A DNA stretch of 26,873 bases, taken from JBFGFG01 sp041627475 (lineage in GTDB: Bacteria > Actinomycetota > Nitriliruptoria > Nitriliruptorales > Nitriliruptoraceae). The notes below the pieces were generated by a model that ran no database searches, was not told the DNA's origin, and saw only the letters and a program-made list of their open reading frames with translations. Within the stretch, counting starts at the first letter, position 1. Each line of letters begins with the position of its first letter. The position numbers were made by a program, and so were the translations under genes. Shown here piece by piece: positions 1 through 7,308 of this stretch. The stretch covers positions 1-26,873 of the forward strand of contig JBFKQZ010000010.1 of assembly GCA_041627475.1 (NCBI GenBank), given 5' to 3'.

Positions 1-317
1 GCGTCGGCTGGCAGCAGGTCCGGCGCGGTCAGGGCACCCGCCGGGACGAGGTCGCGGGGGCGCTCGGCGACGCGGACGTCCGCGGGACCGACCGGCGCGC
101 CCGGGACCAGGGCGCGGTCGGTGACGAGGACCGGCTGCGGTGGTCCCCAGCGGCCGTCCACCAGCCCGCCCGTCGCGGCCAGCACCAGCACGGCGGCGAC
201 CAGACCGCGCAGCAGGACCCGCAGACGGGTCGGCGCGCCGGCCCACCACTCCAGGGCCGCGTCGAGGGGACGCGGCCAGGCCGGGGCGGGACCGTCGAGG
301 TCGAGGGGGAGGCGCAC
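1..317 (-). CDS. SAF-domain-like membrane-anchored protein (partial, C-terminus outside window)
   Basis: Only about 105 codons of the 5' part are present; the gene runs off the left edge. The frame reads as a short charged N-terminus, one hydrophobic segment (about residues 34-52, rich in Leu/Val/Ala) and then an extracytoplasmic stretch with the pattern VLVTDRALVPGAPVGPADV followed by a Val-Pro-Ala-Gly-Ala-Leu segment. This is the usual look of the SAF / CpaB-RcpC-like domain (a beta-clip fold found in Flp-pilus assembly proteins and in many uncharacterised actinobacterial membrane proteins). The GTG start at 317 is a guess: there is no clear Shine-Dalgarno, and no other in-frame start is seen back to the mtnP stop. 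It lies 61 bp behind mtnP on the same strand and may share its transcript. The overlapping 127-codon Arg/Pro/Ser-rich frame is a GC shadow. The function is unknown; the SAF assignment is moderate. Confidence 0.55.
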   Translation of the reverse strand, partial: MRLPLDLDGPAPAWPRPLDAALEWWAGAPTRLRVLLRGLVAAVLVLAATGGLVDGRWGPPQPVLVTDRALVPGAPVGPADVRVAERPRDLVPAGALTAPDLLPAD

Positions 318-378
318 GGCGACACCGTGCCCGTCCGCGTGCGCGCCGGGGCGTCGGCCCGCGGCGGACCTGTGGACG

Positions 379-1158
379 TCACTCGGCCCGGAGGCCGGCG
401 CCGCAGTCGCAACCGGGCTCCGACGGCACCGCCGCGACGAGGTCGTGCAGCACGTCGCGGAGTCGGTCGACGTTGGCGGCCATGACCTCGAGGACGGCGT
501 CGTGGGTCACGGCGTCGTCACCGCCCTCCACGCCGGCGTCGTGGTCGGTGACCATCGCGATCCCCGCGGCGCAGACCTGGGCCTCGCGGAGCAGCGGGAT
601 CTCCGGCACCTGGGTCATGCCGATGACGTCCCAGCCCTGGGCGGCGTACCAGCGCGACTCCGCCCGGGTGGAGAAGCGCGGCCCCTCGATCACCACGATC
701 GTCCCGCGTTCCTCGTGGGGGTGCGCTCCGGCGCGCAGCGTGTCGGTGGTCACGCGGCGCAGCTCCGGGCAGTACGGGTCGGCCATGGCGACGTGCTGGA
801 CGTCGGGACCGTCGAAGAACGTCTGCTCGCGCGAGCGGGTCCGGTCGACGAACTGGTCCAGCACCACGAACGTGCCGAGGTCGAGCTCCGGGCGCAGCGC
901 GCCGACGGCGCACGGGGCGACCACGCGGGTGACGCCGAGCTCGCGCAACGCCCAGACGTTGGCCCGGTAGTTGATCCGGTGCGGCGGGATCGAGTGGTCC
1001 CGACCGTGCCGTGCGAGGAACGCCACGTCCCGCCCGCCGTACGTGCCGGTCACCACGACGTCGGACGGCGGCCCCCACGGCGTGTCGACGGTGTGCTCGG
1101 TCGCGTCGTCGAGCAGCTCGTAGAAACCCGAACCGCCAAGGATCCCGATGTCGGCCAC
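379..1158 (-). CDS. mtnP: S-methyl-5'-thioadenosine phosphorylase (PNP/MTAP family)
   Basis: The 259-residue cytosolic product is a nucleoside phosphorylase of the trimeric PNP/MTAP family. It cleaves methylthioadenosine with phosphate to adenine and methylthioribose-1-phosphate, salvaging the by-product of polyamine synthesis. Visible motifs are the N-terminal phosphate loop ILGGSGFYE (about residues 5-13), RHGRDHSIPPHRINYRANVW in the first third, EGPRFSTRAE, and MTQVPEIPLLREA followed by AMVTDHDAG. The TDxD signature is typical of adenine-preferring MTAPs; guanine/hypoxanthine-specific PNPs carry Asn there. The GTG start is chosen because AGGAGGGA sits 5 nt ahead of it; a longer reading frame upstream lacks coding character. 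A TAGCGT -10-like hexamer lies at 1182-1187 on the minus strand. The C-terminus ends in an unusual Cys-containing tail (CDCGAGLRAE). The gene is divergent from the histidine kinase. Confidence 0.93.
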   Translation of the reverse strand: MADIGILGGSGFYELLDDATEHTVDTPWGPPSDVVVTGTYGGRDVAFLARHGRDHSIPPHRINYRANVWALRELGVTRVVAPCAVGALRPELDLGTFVVLDQFVDRTRSREQTFFDGPDVQHVAMADPYCPELRRVTTDTLRAGAHPHEERGTIVVIEGPRFSTRAESRWYAAQGWDVIGMTQVPEIPLLREAQVCAAGIAMVTDHDAGVEGGDDAVTHDAVLEVMAANVDRLRDVLHDLVAAVPSEPGCDCGAGLRAE

Positions 1159-1262
1159 GGTGGTCCCTCCTGTCGCGGCGGACGCTACCGGCGACGTCCG
1201 GTCGCGCTCCCGGGGCTGGTTCCCGCGCAGAACCGTGGTCGGCATGGCACGCTGCGTGCTCA

Positions 1263-2534
1263 ATGGGGACGATCAGGGACGCCGAGGACGAGATCGCGCG
1301 ACAGCGCGTGGGCACGATCGTGCTCGCACGCTGGATCGGCGCCGTGTTCGGGCTGTTCCAGGTGCTGGCGTACCGGACCTTCCCGTACCCCGACGGGGTC
1401 CGGGAGGTGGCGCTCGGCATCGTCGGGCTCATGGCCCTGTCGAACGTCGCGTTCGAGGTGCTGCGGCGACGCGACATGGACTCTGCGCAGCTGCGCCGAC
1501 TGGCCCTGTCGCTGCTCGTCACCGACGTGCTCGTGGTGTCGGGCCTCACGTGGGTCTACGCCTTCGACGCCGTCTCGGTGATCTTCGCCATCCTCTTCCT
1601 GCTCCCGATCGAGGGCGCGGTGCTCTTCGGCCTCCCCGGGGCGATGTGGACGTGGGGCGCGGTGGCTGCGCTCTACGCCGGTCGCGAGGTCTTCGCGACG
1701 CGGTACGGCGACCCGTTCGAGTTCGAGTCGGTGACGTTCCGGATGGGTCTGATCGGCATCGTGGCGTTCATCGTGGGGCTGCTGGTCCGTGACCTCGTCA
1801 AGCAGCGGCACGAGACGATGCTCGCGCTCCGTTCGGCGCGCCAGGCCAACGACTCCCGGTCGCGGTTGATCTCGATGCTGGCGCACGACGTCCGGGCGCC
1901 GATCGCCGGCGCCCGCTCGGCGGTCGACACCCTCCAGATGGCGGGTGACCGCATCGACGAGGACCAACGCGACCGGCTGCTCGCCGCCGGACGGCGGCAG
2001 GCGGACCGGGCGCTGTTCATCGCGTCCGACCTGCTCGACCTCGCCCGGGTCGAGGCGGGCACGCTGACGACCTCGCCCCGTGAGGTCGTGCTGGAGGACC
2101 TGCTCGAGCGCATCGGTGAGGTCCTCGGGGACCGGGCCGCTCCCACGGTGGACGTGGACGGCCTGACCGTCTGGGCCGACCCGACCCGGCTCGAGCAGGT
2201 GGTCTACAACCTCCTCGACAACGCGGCGAAGTACGGCTCCGACCCGATCGAGGTCACCGCGGAGGTCGTCGGGGACGAGGTGGAGCTCTGCATCCGTGAC
2301 CACGGCCCCGGGGTGCCACAGGGCGTCGACCTGTTCGCGGCCTTCGCCGGGGCCGGCGAGGGCTCGGTCGGCCTCGGCATGTGGATCGTGCGCGAGCTCG
2401 TCCGGGCGATGGGCGGGAGCATCGCGTACCGCGACGCTGACCCAGGTGCCTGTTTCGTGGTCCGGCTCCCGCGTCCGGAGGGCAGCGACGAGCCGACGTC
2501 GGCCGCCGTCGATCGTCTGCCGCAGCACGGCTGA
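1263..2534 (+). CDS. Membrane sensor histidine kinase (orphan)
   Basis: The 423-residue protein has about six hydrophobic segments between residues 15 and 175 with only short loops, then a cytoplasmic HisKA/HATPase_c module. Visible boxes are the H-box AHDVRAPI with phospho-acceptor His208, the N-box EQVVYNLLDNAAKYG (about residue 320), the G1 box DHGPGVP and the G2 box VGLGMWIV followed by MGGSIAYRD. The integral-membrane sensor has no extracellular domain, so it probably senses a signal in or near the membrane. No response regulator is adjacent; the nearest is the stand-alone receiver near 21.4 kb. The stop codon is 3 nt before the mpsC start, so the two are almost certainly cotranscribed and translationally coupled. 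That ties the kinase to the inorganic-carbon genes by context. The ATG at 1263 has no Shine-Dalgarno; an in-frame GTG about 16 codons later is an alternative. Confidence 0.9.
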   Translation: MGTIRDAEDEIARQRVGTIVLARWIGAVFGLFQVLAYRTFPYPDGVREVALGIVGLMALSNVAFEVLRRRDMDSAQLRRLALSLLVTDVLVVSGLTWVYAFDAVSVIFAILFLLPIEGAVLFGLPGAMWTWGAVAALYAGREVFATRYGDPFEFESVTFRMGLIGIVAFIVGLLVRDLVKQRHETMLALRSARQANDSRSRLISMLAHDVRAPIAGARSAVDTLQMAGDRIDEDQRDRLLAAGRRQADRALFIASDLLDLARVEAGTLTTSPREVVLEDLLERIGEVLGDRAAPTVDVDGLTVWADPTRLEQVVYNLLDNAAKYGSDPIEVTAEVVGDEVELCIRDHGPGVPQGVDLFAAFAGAGEGSVGLGMWIVRELVRAMGGSIAYRDADPGACFVVRLPRPEGSDEPTSAAVDRLPQHG

Positions 2535-2537
2535 CCC

Positions 2538-2903
2538 ATGACCGAGCGAACCCGGGGCCAGCTCGAGGCCGCCATCACGAAGGCGATCACGCAGTTCGAG
2601 CGTGACTACCTCGGTCGCGGACCCCGTGAGGCGCGCACCTTCATCGTCGAGGACATGGTCCTGGTCCGGCTGAAGGGCATCCTCAGCCCGGCGGAGCTCC
2701 AGCTGAGCACCGAGCCCGGTGGCGTCGAGATGATCAAGCAGATGCGGTCACGGCTCGTCGAGAGCTGCGCCGACGACCTCACCGCCATCGTGGCGGAGGA
2801 GACCGGCTGCCGCGTGACGTCGATGCACGCGGACATCAGCGCCCGCAGCGGTGAGCGCGTGTTCGTGTTCGGCCTCGATGAGGTCCTGCTCCCGGAGGAC
2901 TGA
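2538..2903 (+). CDS. mpsC: MpsC / DUF2294 family protein
   Basis: This small soluble protein of 121 residues matches the DUF2294 (MpsC) family by its overall pattern. It has an N-terminal helix, ITKAITQFERDYLGRGP, the strand EARTFIVEDMVLVRLKGIL, a Pro-Ala-Glu turn followed by an amphipathic helix ending IKQMRSRLVES, and a C-terminal half with TGCRVTSMHADIS and VFVFGLDEVL. In Staphylococcus aureus, mpsC is the third gene of mpsABC, whose MpsA and MpsB are the DabB and DabA homologues used for CO2/bicarbonate uptake. The biochemical role of MpsC itself is not settled. Here it is separated from dabB by its own terminator and a structured leader and is joined instead to a histidine kinase (3 nt gap). 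It is probably translated by coupling, since no strong ribosome binding site is visible between the genes. Family assignment is by recognition, without alignment. Confidence 0.85.
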   Translation: MTERTRGQLEAAITKAITQFERDYLGRGPREARTFIVEDMVLVRLKGILSPAELQLSTEPGGVEMIKQMRSRLVESCADDLTAIVAEETGCRVTSMHADISARSGERVFVFGLDEVLLPED

Positions 2904-2904
2904 C

Positions 2905-2931
2905 ACCGGAACATCGGTTCCGGTTCTTCCT
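2905..2931 (+). terminator. Terminator of the kinase-mpsC transcript
   Basis: Arms ACCGGAAC (2905-2912) and GTTCCGGT (2917-2924) are perfect reverse complements around the 4-nt loop ATCG, and are followed by the pyrimidine-rich run TCTTCCTT. The hairpin starts 1 nt after the mpsC stop, so it should end the kinase-mpsC message before the separate dabBA promoter. Confidence 0.65.
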
Positions 2932-2959
2932 TGCGTACGTTGGCGCGTTCGGTTATCGT
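2931..2959 (+). promoter_or_regulatory. Predicted sigma70-type promoter of dabBA
   Basis: TTGCGT (2931-2936) and TATCGT (2954-2959) are spaced by 17 bp, a good match to the actinobacterial housekeeping pattern TTGnnn-17-TAnnnT. Initiation would fall at about 2964-2967, exactly where the first strand of the leader closing stem begins. The promoter sits immediately after the mpsC terminator, which gives dabBA its own start. Confidence 0.6.
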
Positions 2960-2963
2960 CGTC

Positions 2964-3108
2964 TCGCCGACCGAGGTGGCAGGGTCCCCGCACCGGGCGA
3001 CCTCGCCGGCACCGACAACCGAGGCGACCAGCGCCACGCACGCTCCCCGAGCGGGCACGGCGACAGTAGGCCGACACGACGACGTCACGCGTCTCGTGTC
3101 GGCCTTTT
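2964..3108 (+). promoter_or_regulatory. Structured 5' leader of dabBA: candidate riboswitch/attenuator
   Basis: Read by eye, the leader forms a closed multi-branch structure. The closing stem is TCGCCG (2964-2969) with CGGCGA (3058-3063). Hairpin 2 is CGAGGT (2972-2977) with ACCTCG (3000-3005), containing CCCG/CGGG (2987-2990/2994-2997). Hairpin 3 is GGCG/CGCC (3023-3026/3032-3035) and hairpin 4 is CGCT/AGCG (3041-3044/3050-3053). Five nucleotides later a strong terminator begins. The 5' segment GCCGAC (2966-2971) repeats part of the terminator's 5' arm, so it could instead pair with GTCGGC in the terminator's 3' arm, giving a possible anti-terminator. No cobalamin, FMN, TPP, SAM, GEMM, ydaO or glycine core motif was recognised. 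Ligand or protein partner is unknown. Confidence 0.5.
3068..3108 (+). terminator. Intrinsic terminator/attenuator ahead of dabB
   Basis: GGCCGACACGA (3069-3079) pairs perfectly with TCGTGTCGGCC (3094-3104); an A-T pair at 3068/3105 extends it to 12 bp, and GACG/CGTC (3081-3084/3090-3093) extends the top beyond a single bulge. TTTT follows at 3105-3108. It is a textbook Rho-independent terminator lying 52 nt before the dabB start and more than 160 nt after the end of mpsC. It is therefore positioned to control read-through into dabBA, not merely to end the upstream gene, which has its own hairpin. Confidence 0.8.
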
Positions 3109-3159
3109 CGTGTGCCGAGCACCGGTCGCCACAGGCAGCCTCCTCCAGGAGCCCTCCCG

Positions 3160-4752
3160 ATGACCACTCCCGCGGCGTTCGCCGTCCTGCTCGCCCCGGC
3201 CGCGTTCGTGCTGGTCGCGCTGCTCGCCCTGCGACAGCCAGGCCTGCGGCCACGACTCGTCCAGCGTGCCGGCGCTGTCGCGTCCGTGCTCGGCATGGTC
3301 GTGGCGGTCACCGCCGGTGCCACCGCCGCCGGCAACGGCCTCGTCGAGAGCCCGACGCTCGGCGTCGCGGGCCTCGGTCTGTCGGTCCGCCTCGATGCGC
3401 TCAGCACCGTCATGTTGGCGATGATCGCGGTGCTCGCGGCGGTCATCGTGCGCTACAGCGCCACGTACCTCGACGGGGACGCACGCCACGGGGCCTTCCT
3501 CGGGCGGCTCGCTGCGACGATCGCCGCGGTGGAGGTGCTCGTGCTCGCTGGCAACCTCGCGCTGTTCGCCCTCGCGTGGATCGCGACCAGCCTCGCCCTG
3601 CACCGCCTGCTCGTCTTCTATCCCGAGCGCCCCCGTGCGGTCGTGGCAGCGCGCAAGAAGTTCGTCGTCGCCCGGATCGGGGACGCGCTGCTGCTGGGTG
3701 CGGTCGTGCTGCTCCACGCCCGCTTCGGCACGGGCAACCTCGAGGAGCTCTTCACTGCGGTCCGGGCGGCGGAGCCCGCAGGGTGGGCACTCGGTGCCAC
3801 CGGTGGCGCGGCGCTGCTGCTCGCCCTCGCCGCCGGGCTCAAGTCGGCACAGTTCCCGACGCACGGCTGGCTGGTCGAGGTGATGGAGACACCGACGCCG
3901 GTGTCCGCCCTGCTGCACGCCGGCATCCTCAACGCCGGGCCGTTCCTGGTGGCGCGGTTCGCGTTCGTCGTCGACGGCGCGGACGTGGCCACGACGGCGC
4001 TGATCGTGAGTGGCGGCGCGACGGCGCTCTTCGCCTCCGTCGTCCTGCTCACCCAGCCTGCCGTGAAGGTCGTGCTGGGCTACTCCAGCGCCGCGCACAT
4101 GGGCTTCATGCTGCTGCTGTGCGGGCTGGGGGCGTACCCCGCAGCGATGCTCCACCTCGTCGCCCACTCGTTCTACAAGGCCCACGCGTTCCTGTCGTCG
4201 GGCAGCGCCATCGACGAGGCACGCGCCGGTCGGGTCACCCTGCCGCAGCGACTGGGCAGCCCGGTGCGCGTGCTCGGCAGCATGGCCGTCGCCGTGGCGG
4301 TGTACGCGTCGCTCGGTCTGCTCTGGGGAGGTGAGCAGCTGCGGGACCCCGTGCTGCTCGCGATCGGCGGGATGCTCGTGCTGGCGCTCGCGCAGCTCGT
4401 CGCGCCCGCGCTCGACAGTGACGGCCCGATCGCCGGTGCCGCCCGCGCGACCGGCCTCGCCCTGGCCGTCGCGGTCGCCTTCTTCGTCCTCGAGGCCGGT
4501 GCGCACGAGCTGCTGTACGGCACGGTCCCGGACCTCGCCGGCCGCGGTGCGGTCCAGCTCGGGCTCGCGGCCGCCGTCCTCGCGGTCTTCGCGGTGGTGG
4601 TCGTCCTGCAGGTCCTCGAGCCGGCACGACCCTCCAGCGCCCGTCGCCGTGCCTGGGCCGTCCATCTCCGCAACGGCCTCTACGCCAACGCCCTCCTCGA
4701 CCGGCTCGTGGGCGGACTCCGTGTCCCGCGCGCCGCCGGTCCTCGCCACTGA
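3160..4752 (+). CDS. dabB: DabB/MpsA: membrane subunit of inorganic-carbon accumulation complex (NuoL-like)
   Basis: The 530-residue polytopic membrane protein has about 13-14 hydrophobic segments and is homologous to the antiporter-like NuoL/MrpA subunits of complex I. In DAB systems it carries the cation flux that drives CO2 hydration by DabA. Visible features are the RKK loop at residues 165-167 followed by VARIGDALLLGAV, and the hallmark SAQFPTHGWL with Lys228 and His235 and the following MET-PTPVSALLHAG, a conserved part of the proton-translocation path. After that come KVVLGYSSAAHMGFM and HLVAHSFYKAHAFLSSGS. The length fits DabB and is shorter than NuoL. The ATG at 3160 follows CCAGGAG with about 9 nt spacing. 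dabA starts 27 nt after its stop, so the two are cotranscribed. Expression is probably governed by the upstream leader and terminator. Confidence 0.93.
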   Translation: MTTPAAFAVLLAPAAFVLVALLALRQPGLRPRLVQRAGAVASVLGMVVAVTAGATAAGNGLVESPTLGVAGLGLSVRLDALSTVMLAMIAVLAAVIVRYSATYLDGDARHGAFLGRLAATIAAVEVLVLAGNLALFALAWIATSLALHRLLVFYPERPRAVVAARKKFVVARIGDALLLGAVVLLHARFGTGNLEELFTAVRAAEPAGWALGATGGAALLLALAAGLKSAQFPTHGWLVEVMETPTPVSALLHAGILNAGPFLVARFAFVVDGADVATTALIVSGGATALFASVVLLTQPAVKVVLGYSSAAHMGFMLLLCGLGAYPAAMLHLVAHSFYKAHAFLSSGSAIDEARAGRVTLPQRLGSPVRVLGSMAVAVAVYASLGLLWGGEQLRDPVLLAIGGMLVLALAQLVAPALDSDGPIAGAARATGLALAVAVAFFVLEAGAHELLYGTVPDLAGRGAVQLGLAAAVLAVFAVVVVLQVLEPARPSSARRRAWAVHLRNGLYANALLDRLVGGLRVPRAAGPRH

Positions 4753-4779
4753 CCACGCACGAACCAGAGAGGAACGACG

Positions 4780-7266
4780 ATGACCCCTCCCCGTTCCGGC
4801 ACCGACACCGTCACCACCCGGACCACACCGGTCCGCACCGAGGTGCCCCGCGGCACGCTCGAGGCCGCCTGTGAGCGCATCGCGCCGCTGTGGCCGCTGG
4901 ACCACTTCGTCGCGGTGAACCCCTACCTGGGACTCGCCGAGCAGCCCTTCGAGGAGGCGCTCGCGACCCTGTCCGCGACGATCGGGGCCCGCGCGACACT
5001 GCCGGCCGACTTCTACCTCGCGGCGTTCGAGGAGGGTCGCCTCACGCGCGACGACCTGGTCGCGGCGCTGGCTGCACGGCCGCGCGCTGCCGCCGACGTC
5101 GACGACCTGCTCGCGAGGGTGCGGGTCGACGGCGACGTCGAGGCCGCGGTCGTGACCGTCGCGGACGTCGCGACCGCCGTCACCGGCAACGACTGGGGCC
5201 GCGTCGCGACCGAGCAGGTCGCCGCGTGGGCCGCCGCGTACTTCGACACCGGGATGGCGATGTGGCGTTCCACCGACCCCGAGCGACCGCTGTTCGCGGC
5301 GTGGCGGGAGGAGGCGAGCATCGACCGGACCCCGGACGTGCTGGGACTGCGCGGCTTCCGGACCCACGTCCGCGACCTCCCGGACGACCCGGTCGCCGCG
5401 GCCCAGCGCGCCCTGTCGCTGCTCGGTGTGCCGCGCGAGGGCCTCGACGCCTACCTCCACCGCGTCCTGCTGCGGCTCGGGGGCTGGGCGTCGCACGCAG
5501 CGTGGCGGCGCTGGGAGCAGCGGCTGCGCGGTGGTGACGACGACGCGCTGCTGCAGCTGCTGGCCGTCCTGTTGTGCTGGGAGGCGGGCCTGCTGGTCGG
5601 CCTCGCCGACCGCGGCGTGCTCGGGCAGTGGCAGGAGGCACGTGCGACCCTGGTCCACCTCGACCCCGCGATCGCGCCCCCGGCGCTGTCGCGGCTGCTC
5701 GTGCTCCAGGACGCCTTCGACCGAGCGGAGCAGCGGCGGCTGGTCGCACGGCTGCGCTCGGGCGGCACCGCGGCGCCCAGCGACCGGCCGGCGGCCCAGG
5801 CGGTCTTCTGCATCGACGTGCGTTCCGAGGTCCTGCGACGCCATCTCGAGGACGTCGCCGACGACGTCGAGACGCTCGGGTTCGCCGGCTTCTTCGGCGT
5901 GCCCGTGGAGTACGTCCCGCTGGCGCACGAGGCGGGTGGGGCGCAGTGCCCGGCCCTGCTCACGCCGTCGCACGTGGTCCGCGAGTCACTCGCCGACCGC
6001 GTCGAGCAGGGGCAGGTCGAGGAGCGTCGCCGCATGTGGGGGCACGTCCGCCGCGCCTGGAAGTCGTTCAAGATGGGCGCGATCACCTGCTTCAGCTTCG
6101 TGGGCCCGGTCGGTCTGGCCTACCTCCCGAAGCTCGTCAGCGACACGTTCGGCTGGACGCGTCCCGTCCCGGTGCCGGACACCGACGGACTCGGTCGGCC
6201 GCAGAGCCGCCGCGGGCCTGACCTCGCCGTCGGCGGCCACGCCGGGCGCATGAGCGGGATCCCGCTCGAGGACCGGGTCGAGCTCGCGGCGGGCGCGCTG
6301 CGTGGCATGTCCCTCGGCGACCGGACGGCACCGCTGGTGGTGTTCGCCGGGCACGGCGCCAGCACCGTCAACAACCCGTACGACACCGGTCTGCACTGCG
6401 GCGCCTGCGGCGGGCACACGGGCGAGGCGAACGCCCGGATCGCCGCAGCGATCTGCAACGACCCCGCGGTACGGGCCGGGCTCGCGTCGCGCGGGCTCGA
6501 GATCCCCGACGACACCGTCTTCGTCGCGGCCCTGCACGACACGACGACCGACGACGTCCGGGTCTTCGACCGCCACCTCGTCCCGACCTCGCACCGCGAC
6601 CGGCTCGCCGAGCTCGAGGACGCGCTGGCCCGGGCGGGACGGGCCGCACGCGCCGAGCGGGCGCCGCGGCTCGGGATCGGGTCCGACGAGGACGCTGACA
6701 CGGCGGTCCGTCGCCGCAGCACCGACTGGGCGCAGGTCCGCCCCGAGTGGGGGCTGGCGGGGTGCCGCGCGTTCGTCGCCGCACCTCGGCACCGGACCCG
6801 TGGCACGGACCTGCAGGGACAGAGCTTCCTGCACGAGTACGACTGGCGCCGTGACGAGGGGTTCGCCGTCCTCGAGCTGCTGCTCACCGCCCCGGTCGTC
6901 GTCGCGAGCTGGATCAGCCTCCAGTACTACGCGTCGACGGTGGACAACCGCGTCCACGGCTCCGGCAACAAGGTCCTGCACAACGTCGTCGGGAAGCTGG
7001 GCGTGCTCGAGGGCAACGCCGGCGACCTGCGCGTCGGCCTGCCGCAGCAGTCGGTCCACGACGGCGAGCGACCGCAGCACGAGCCGGTGCGACTGAACGT
7101 GGTCGTCGAGGCGCCCCTGGACGCCATCACGTCGGTGCTGGCGACGCACGACCAGGTGCGCGCACTGTTCGACAACGCCTGGCTGCACCTGCTCGCAATG
7201 GGCGACGACGGCACCGTCTCGTACCGCTACGCGGGCGACCTGCACTGGGAGAGGGTGGACGCCTGA
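4780..7266 (+). CDS. dabA: DabA/MpsB: DUF2309 zinc-dependent carbonic-anhydrase-like subunit
   Basis: This 828-residue cytoplasmic-face protein of the DUF2309/UPF0753 family hydrates CO2 vectorially in complex with DabB, trapping bicarbonate in the cell. The predicted Zn ligands are all present and in the expected order. Cys344 and Asp346 lie in FCIDVRSEVLRRHLE, His525 in VVFAGHGAS, and Cys540 in LHCGACGGHTGEANAR. In Halothiobacillus DabA the corresponding residues are C351, D353, H524 and C539. Other conserved blocks are LDHFVAVNPYLG near the N-terminus (about residue 40) and YYASTVDNRVHGSGNKVLHN towards the C-terminus. The length is typical of the family. The ATG at 4780 follows GAGAGGAA. 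It is the last gene of the dabBA transcript; a beta-carbonic anhydrase gene converges 42 bp downstream. Confidence 0.95.
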   Translation: MTPPRSGTDTVTTRTTPVRTEVPRGTLEAACERIAPLWPLDHFVAVNPYLGLAEQPFEEALATLSATIGARATLPADFYLAAFEEGRLTRDDLVAALAARPRAAADVDDLLARVRVDGDVEAAVVTVADVATAVTGNDWGRVATEQVAAWAAAYFDTGMAMWRSTDPERPLFAAWREEASIDRTPDVLGLRGFRTHVRDLPDDPVAAAQRALSLLGVPREGLDAYLHRVLLRLGGWASHAAWRRWEQRLRGGDDDALLQLLAVLLCWEAGLLVGLADRGVLGQWQEARATLVHLDPAIAPPALSRLLVLQDAFDRAEQRRLVARLRSGGTAAPSDRPAAQAVFCIDVRSEVLRRHLEDVADDVETLGFAGFFGVPVEYVPLAHEAGGAQCPALLTPSHVVRESLADRVEQGQVEERRRMWGHVRRAWKSFKMGAITCFSFVGPVGLAYLPKLVSDTFGWTRPVPVPDTDGLGRPQSRRGPDLAVGGHAGRMSGIPLEDRVELAAGALRGMSLGDRTAPLVVFAGHGASTVNNPYDTGLHCGACGGHTGEANARIAAAICNDPAVRAGLASRGLEIPDDTVFVAALHDTTTDDVRVFDRHLVPTSHRDRLAELEDALARAGRAARAERAPRLGIGSDEDADTAVRRRSTDWAQVRPEWGLAGCRAFVAAPRHRTRGTDLQGQSFLHEYDWRRDEGFAVLELLLTAPVVVASWISLQYYASTVDNRVHGSGNKVLHNVVGKLGVLEGNAGDLRVGLPQQSVHDGERPQHEPVRLNVVVEAPLDAITSVLATHDQVRALFDNAWLHLLAMGDDGTVSYRYAGDLHWERVDA

Positions 7267-7308
7267 CGGTGCGCATCGCGGACACGGTCGCCCGCGGCGA
7301 GGGGCGGG

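Noticed and set aside
29..412. 127-codon minus-strand frame at the left edge
   Set aside because: It is Arg/Pro/Ser/Thr-rich and out of frame with the SAF-like reading, which has a transmembrane helix and family-like pattern.
2964..3063. dabBA leader as a known riboswitch (cobalamin, FMN, c-di-GMP GEMM, c-di-AMP ydaO)
   Set aside because: Short resemblances such as GGCAGGGT were noticed, but the diagnostic cores (for example GCCACUG with the B12 box, the FMN paired hexads, GCAAAGCC) are missing. A covariance-model search would be needed to exclude distant variants.
3085..5973. 962-codon open frame on the minus strand opposite dabB and dabA
   Set aside because: It is antisense to two well-supported genes, has extreme Arg/Glu/Gln/Asp content and no recognisable domain; long stop-free shadow frames are expected at this GC content.
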